Below are positions 62,024 to 64,000 of a stretch of DNA of 64,000 bases, one piece after another. Source of the DNA: Christiangramia oceanisediminis. Its GTDB lineage: Bacteria > Bacteroidota > Bacteroidia > Flavobacteriales > Flavobacteriaceae. The notes under the pieces are model-generated. The model did not search any database. It was not told the origin of the DNA and worked only from the letters and a program-made list of their open reading frames with translations. The first letter of the stretch is position 1. Each line of letters begins with the position of its first letter. The stretch lies in contig NZ_JANCNS010000002.1 in the NCBI RefSeq assembly GCF_022570735.2, positions 496,001 through 560,000 of the forward strand, given 5' to 3'. The translations under genes and the position numbers were made by a program.

Positions 62024-62854
62024 ATGAAAAACATACTCGTACCAACAGACTTTTCAAAAAATTGCAAGAAAGCAGAAGAACTCGGCATTGAAATGGCAAA
62101 GCTTTACAATTCCGAAATTCATTTTTTTCATTTAATAAACACCCCGGTAAACTGGGTTGACCTGGGTAAGGAAAAAGAAAAGAGATATCCAGAAACAGTA
62201 AAAGAAATAGGAAGCGCAAGGGCTGATTTGAGGGCTTTGGAGTTAAAAGCGGAACGCGAAGGACTGGAATGTAGGACTTTTCTTGAATTTGATGGCGGAC
62301 AAGCAAATATCCTACAACATTCAGGACATTTTCATCACGATTTTATTGTTACAGGAAGTAGCGGCACCCATGGTGGAGTTCGGGAACTACTGGGAAGCAA
62401 TGTAGAAAAAATCGTAAGAAAAGCCGATGTACCTGTAATCGTGGTCAAGAACAAAGAAATATCCTTTCCTTTTAAAGATATCGTTTTTGTTTCAGATTTT
62501 CTGGAAGATGTGAGCGAAGCCTTTAAAATGGTTATTTCGCTTGCTACAAAATGCGGTGCACATATCCATTTATTGAGAGTCAACACACAAACTGATTTTA
62601 ATAGTATTGATAGGGGTTTGAAACCCATTAAGAAGTTCCTAGAAAATTTTCCGGAATTGGAGAAGTACTCAATGAATGTATATAACGAACCTGCTGTTGA
62701 AACAGGGATAAATAATTTTTTAAAGTATAAAAATGCTGATTTGATCGCTATGTGTACTCACGGGAGTACAGGATTTTTAAGTCTTTTCTCCAAAAGTATC
62801 GCTGAGGGTGTAACCAATCATTCCGAATTGCCGGTGATGACCATTAAATTATAG
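62024..62854 (+). CDS. Universal stress protein, two USP domains
   Basis: 276-aa tandem UspA protein; domain 1 has 'TGSSGTHGGVRELLGSNVEKIV' (shortened here as GSSGTHGG near 110) and domain 2 'CTHGSTGFLSLFSKSIAEG'. Related in architecture to the 8.6-kb protein on the chromosome but separate. Two bp before the ATP-cone gene. Confidence 0.92.
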   Translation: MKNILVPTDFSKNCKKAEELGIEMAKLYNSEIHFFHLINTPVNWVDLGKEKEKRYPETVKEIGSARADLRALELKAEREGLECRTFLEFDGGQANILQHSGHFHHDFIVTGSSGTHGGVRELLGSNVEKIVRKADVPVIVVKNKEISFPFKDIVFVSDFLEDVSEAFKMVISLATKCGAHIHLLRVNTQTDFNSIDRGLKPIKKFLENFPELEKYSMNVYNEPAVETGINNFLKYKNADLIAMCTHGSTGFLSLFSKSIAEGVTNHSELPVMTIKL

Positions 62855-62856
62855 TT

Positions 62857-63699
62857 ATGAATAAATCAGTTCTGATAAAAAAATATTCAGGTGAGTATCA
62901 GGTTTTTGATATAAATAAGCTCATCAACTCCCTACGGCGCTCAAAAGCAGATGAAAATCATGTTCAGGAGATAGCCCGTGAGGTACAAGGGCTCATTGAA
63001 GAAGGGATGACCACCAAAAAAATCTATCAATTGGCTTTTAAAATGCTTAAAAGCAGGTCACGGGTAAGCGCATCAAAATATAAGCTTAAAAAAGCCCTGA
63101 TGGAATTGGGGCCTTCAGGATTTCCGTTCGAAAAATTTGTAGGTAAGCTATTTAAATCTGAAGGCTTCAAGACAGAGGTTGGGGTTATTGTCCAGGGAAA
63201 TTGCGTACAACATGAAGTAGATGTGATTGCACAAAAAGACAATAAACATTATATGATTGAATGTAAATACCACAGTGACCAAGGCAGCTTTTGCAACGTA
63301 AAGATTCCTTTATATATCCATTCACGGTTTTTGGACGTGGAAAGACAATGGGAACATCACAAAGGGCACGAAAGCAAATTACATCAAGGAGGGGTTTATA
63401 CCAATACCCGTTTTACGACAGATGCCATTCAATATGGTACTTGTGTCGGGCTGTTATTGACAAGTTGGGATTATCCTCAGGGAAATGGACTTAAAGATAG
63501 AATAGATAAAGCAGGTCTACATCCATTAACTGCCCTTACGAGCCTAACCAAATCAGAGAAGGTCCAATTACTAAATAAAGGAATCGTGCTCTGTAAAGAG
63601 CTGGTCAAAAATCCAGGCTTTTTGGGACAAATCGGTATTAGTAATCCAAGACGAAAAAAAATCCTTGAAGATTCAAAGGAGCTATGTAGAACCCATTAA
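62857..63699 (+). CDS. ATP-cone plus Mrr-type restriction endonuclease-like protein
   Basis: 280 aa. Residues 1-90 form an ATP-cone ('VLIKKYSGEYQVFDINKL', 'EEGMTTKKIYQLAFKML'), the nucleotide-sensing module of ribonucleotide reductases and NrdR. Residues about 95-200 are a PD-(D/E)xK nuclease-like domain with 'GNCVQHEVDVIAQKDN' and 'HYMIECKYHSD' (Asp...Glu-Cys-Lys). The tail ends in helices. A nucleotide-gated nuclease is plausible; no methylase is adjacent, so it is not a plain restriction system. Confidence 0.82.
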   Translation: MNKSVLIKKYSGEYQVFDINKLINSLRRSKADENHVQEIAREVQGLIEEGMTTKKIYQLAFKMLKSRSRVSASKYKLKKALMELGPSGFPFEKFVGKLFKSEGFKTEVGVIVQGNCVQHEVDVIAQKDNKHYMIECKYHSDQGSFCNVKIPLYIHSRFLDVERQWEHHKGHESKLHQGGVYTNTRFTTDAIQYGTCVGLLLTSWDYPQGNGLKDRIDKAGLHPLTALTSLTKSEKVQLLNKGIVLCKELVKNPGFLGQIGISNPRRKKILEDSKELCRTH

Positions 63700-63705
63700 A
63701 ATAAC

Positions 63706-63725
63706 AAGATTTCCTGCCCGAGCGG
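63706..63725. repeat. Short GC-rich inverted repeat
   Basis: CCTGCCCGAGCGGGAATGA: the CCCG/CGGG stem and flank look like the short dispersed intergenic hairpins common in Flavobacteriaceae. Sits between the nuclease gene and the last partial gene. Confidence 0.35.
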
Positions 63726-63758
63726 GAATGACAACTAATAACAAAAAAAACAATACAG

Positions 63759-64000
63759 ATGAAAACAGAAGAATTGCAAGAACAGAACAACCTAGATCTA
63801 GAGCCATTTTACCAGGCCTTGGAAGATGACCCGAAAATACTTGAAGAAGCATTGGAAATATTATTGGAAATGGTAAACTCCGAGCCAAAATCCATAAAAA
63901 AATTGGCGCTTCTTATAAAACAAGATTCCCGCAATCTATATAATGAAATAGTACAGGTATATAAATCGACCCAGGATAAAGGAAACCTGCCTTCCTGCTG
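63759..64000 (+). CDS. Partial gene, unknown acidic helical protein
   Basis: Starts at ATG 63759 and runs past the window edge with no stop in 80 codons. Acidic, helical N-terminus ('MKTEELQEQNNLDLEPFYQ', 'KILEEALEILLEMVNSEP'). No TM or motif recognised. Same direction as the stress operon, 59 bp downstream. Confidence 0.65.
   Translation, partial: MKTEELQEQNNLDLEPFYQALEDDPKILEEALEILLEMVNSEPKSIKKLALLIKQDSRNLYNEIVQVYKSTQDKGNLPSC

Larger units (their letters stand above)
12851..64000. mobile_element. tRNA-integrated metal-resistance island (partial, right end outside window)
   Basis: Left boundary is the tRNA fragment beside a tyrosine recombinase. From here on, gene content switches from housekeeping to dense copper/mercury resistance, stress and metabolic genes. 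No second tRNA end is seen before the window stops, so the element is at least 51 kb long. No conjugation (tra/mob) genes are visible in this part. The extent to the right is inferred from gene content. Confidence 0.65.

Noticed and set aside
12851-64000. CRISPR arrays, rRNA genes or insertion sequences in the island
   Set aside because: None seen: no spaced repeat arrays, no transposase-like proteins and no rRNA sequence on reading through.

Overview
The window looks like part of a chromosome from a marine or soil Flavobacteriaceae bacterium (Gramella/Christiangramia, Salegentibacter or Zunongwangia-like; genus is an inference). Reasons: Bacteroidetes-type TAnnTTTG -7 promoter boxes, weak or absent Shine-Dalgarno sites, and families typical of the phylum (DUF3347, HYC_CC_PP, DUF6515, SPW, WG repeat, GDCCxC and DUF2911 proteins).

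Region 1 (1-12.85 kb) reads as ordinary chromosome: secreted DUF2092 and DUF6515 proteins, an aldo/keto reductase, an epimerase-VKOR-SPW operon, an mlaEFD-like lipid transport operon, a DUF4468-like protein, a two-domain universal stress protein, a TerB-like protein and a type II (Ca2+-like) P-type ATPase.

At 12.85 kb there is the 3' half of a CAU-anticodon tRNA gene, followed by a tyrosine recombinase. This marks one end of an integrative island that fills the rest of the window and runs off its right edge. Just inside (14.4-17.5 kb) are a K+ channel, a Csp-type copper storage protein and a decayed stretch holding a chimeric dehydrogenase pseudogene and a second, broken copy of the integrase 3' end, so insertions have happened more than once.

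The island body (17.6-54.8 kb, mostly minus strand) is a very large copper/mercury-type metal resistance region. It has two multicopper oxidases with extra C-terminal domains, a CPx copper ATPase, HMA chaperones, two Csp proteins, a mer-like operon (two MerTP fusions, ArsR and CsoR-like regulators, GDCCxC protein, flavin disulfide reductase, thioredoxin-like protein), a Cus RND pump whose CusB lies 13 kb from CusA-TolC, five DUF3347 domains, two DUF302 proteins, a Met-rich lipoprotein and two HYC_CC_PP proteins. Three copies of an unusual regulator, an HMA-like CxxC domain fused to an AraC DNA-binding domain, are spread through it. One of them shares a roughly 65-bp promoter block with copA, which suggests a direct copper-sensing activator circuit.

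The last part (55-64 kb, plus strand) is a stress and metabolism block: a membrane AlbA_2 protein, a lycopene-cyclase-domain protein, two universal stress proteins, NDH-2, an APC permease, archaeal-type (type II) GAPDH, class I aldolase FbaB, and an ATP-cone/Mrr-type nuclease. A plausible reading is that it supplies metal-independent or alternative versions of enzymes that copper and mercury inactivate.
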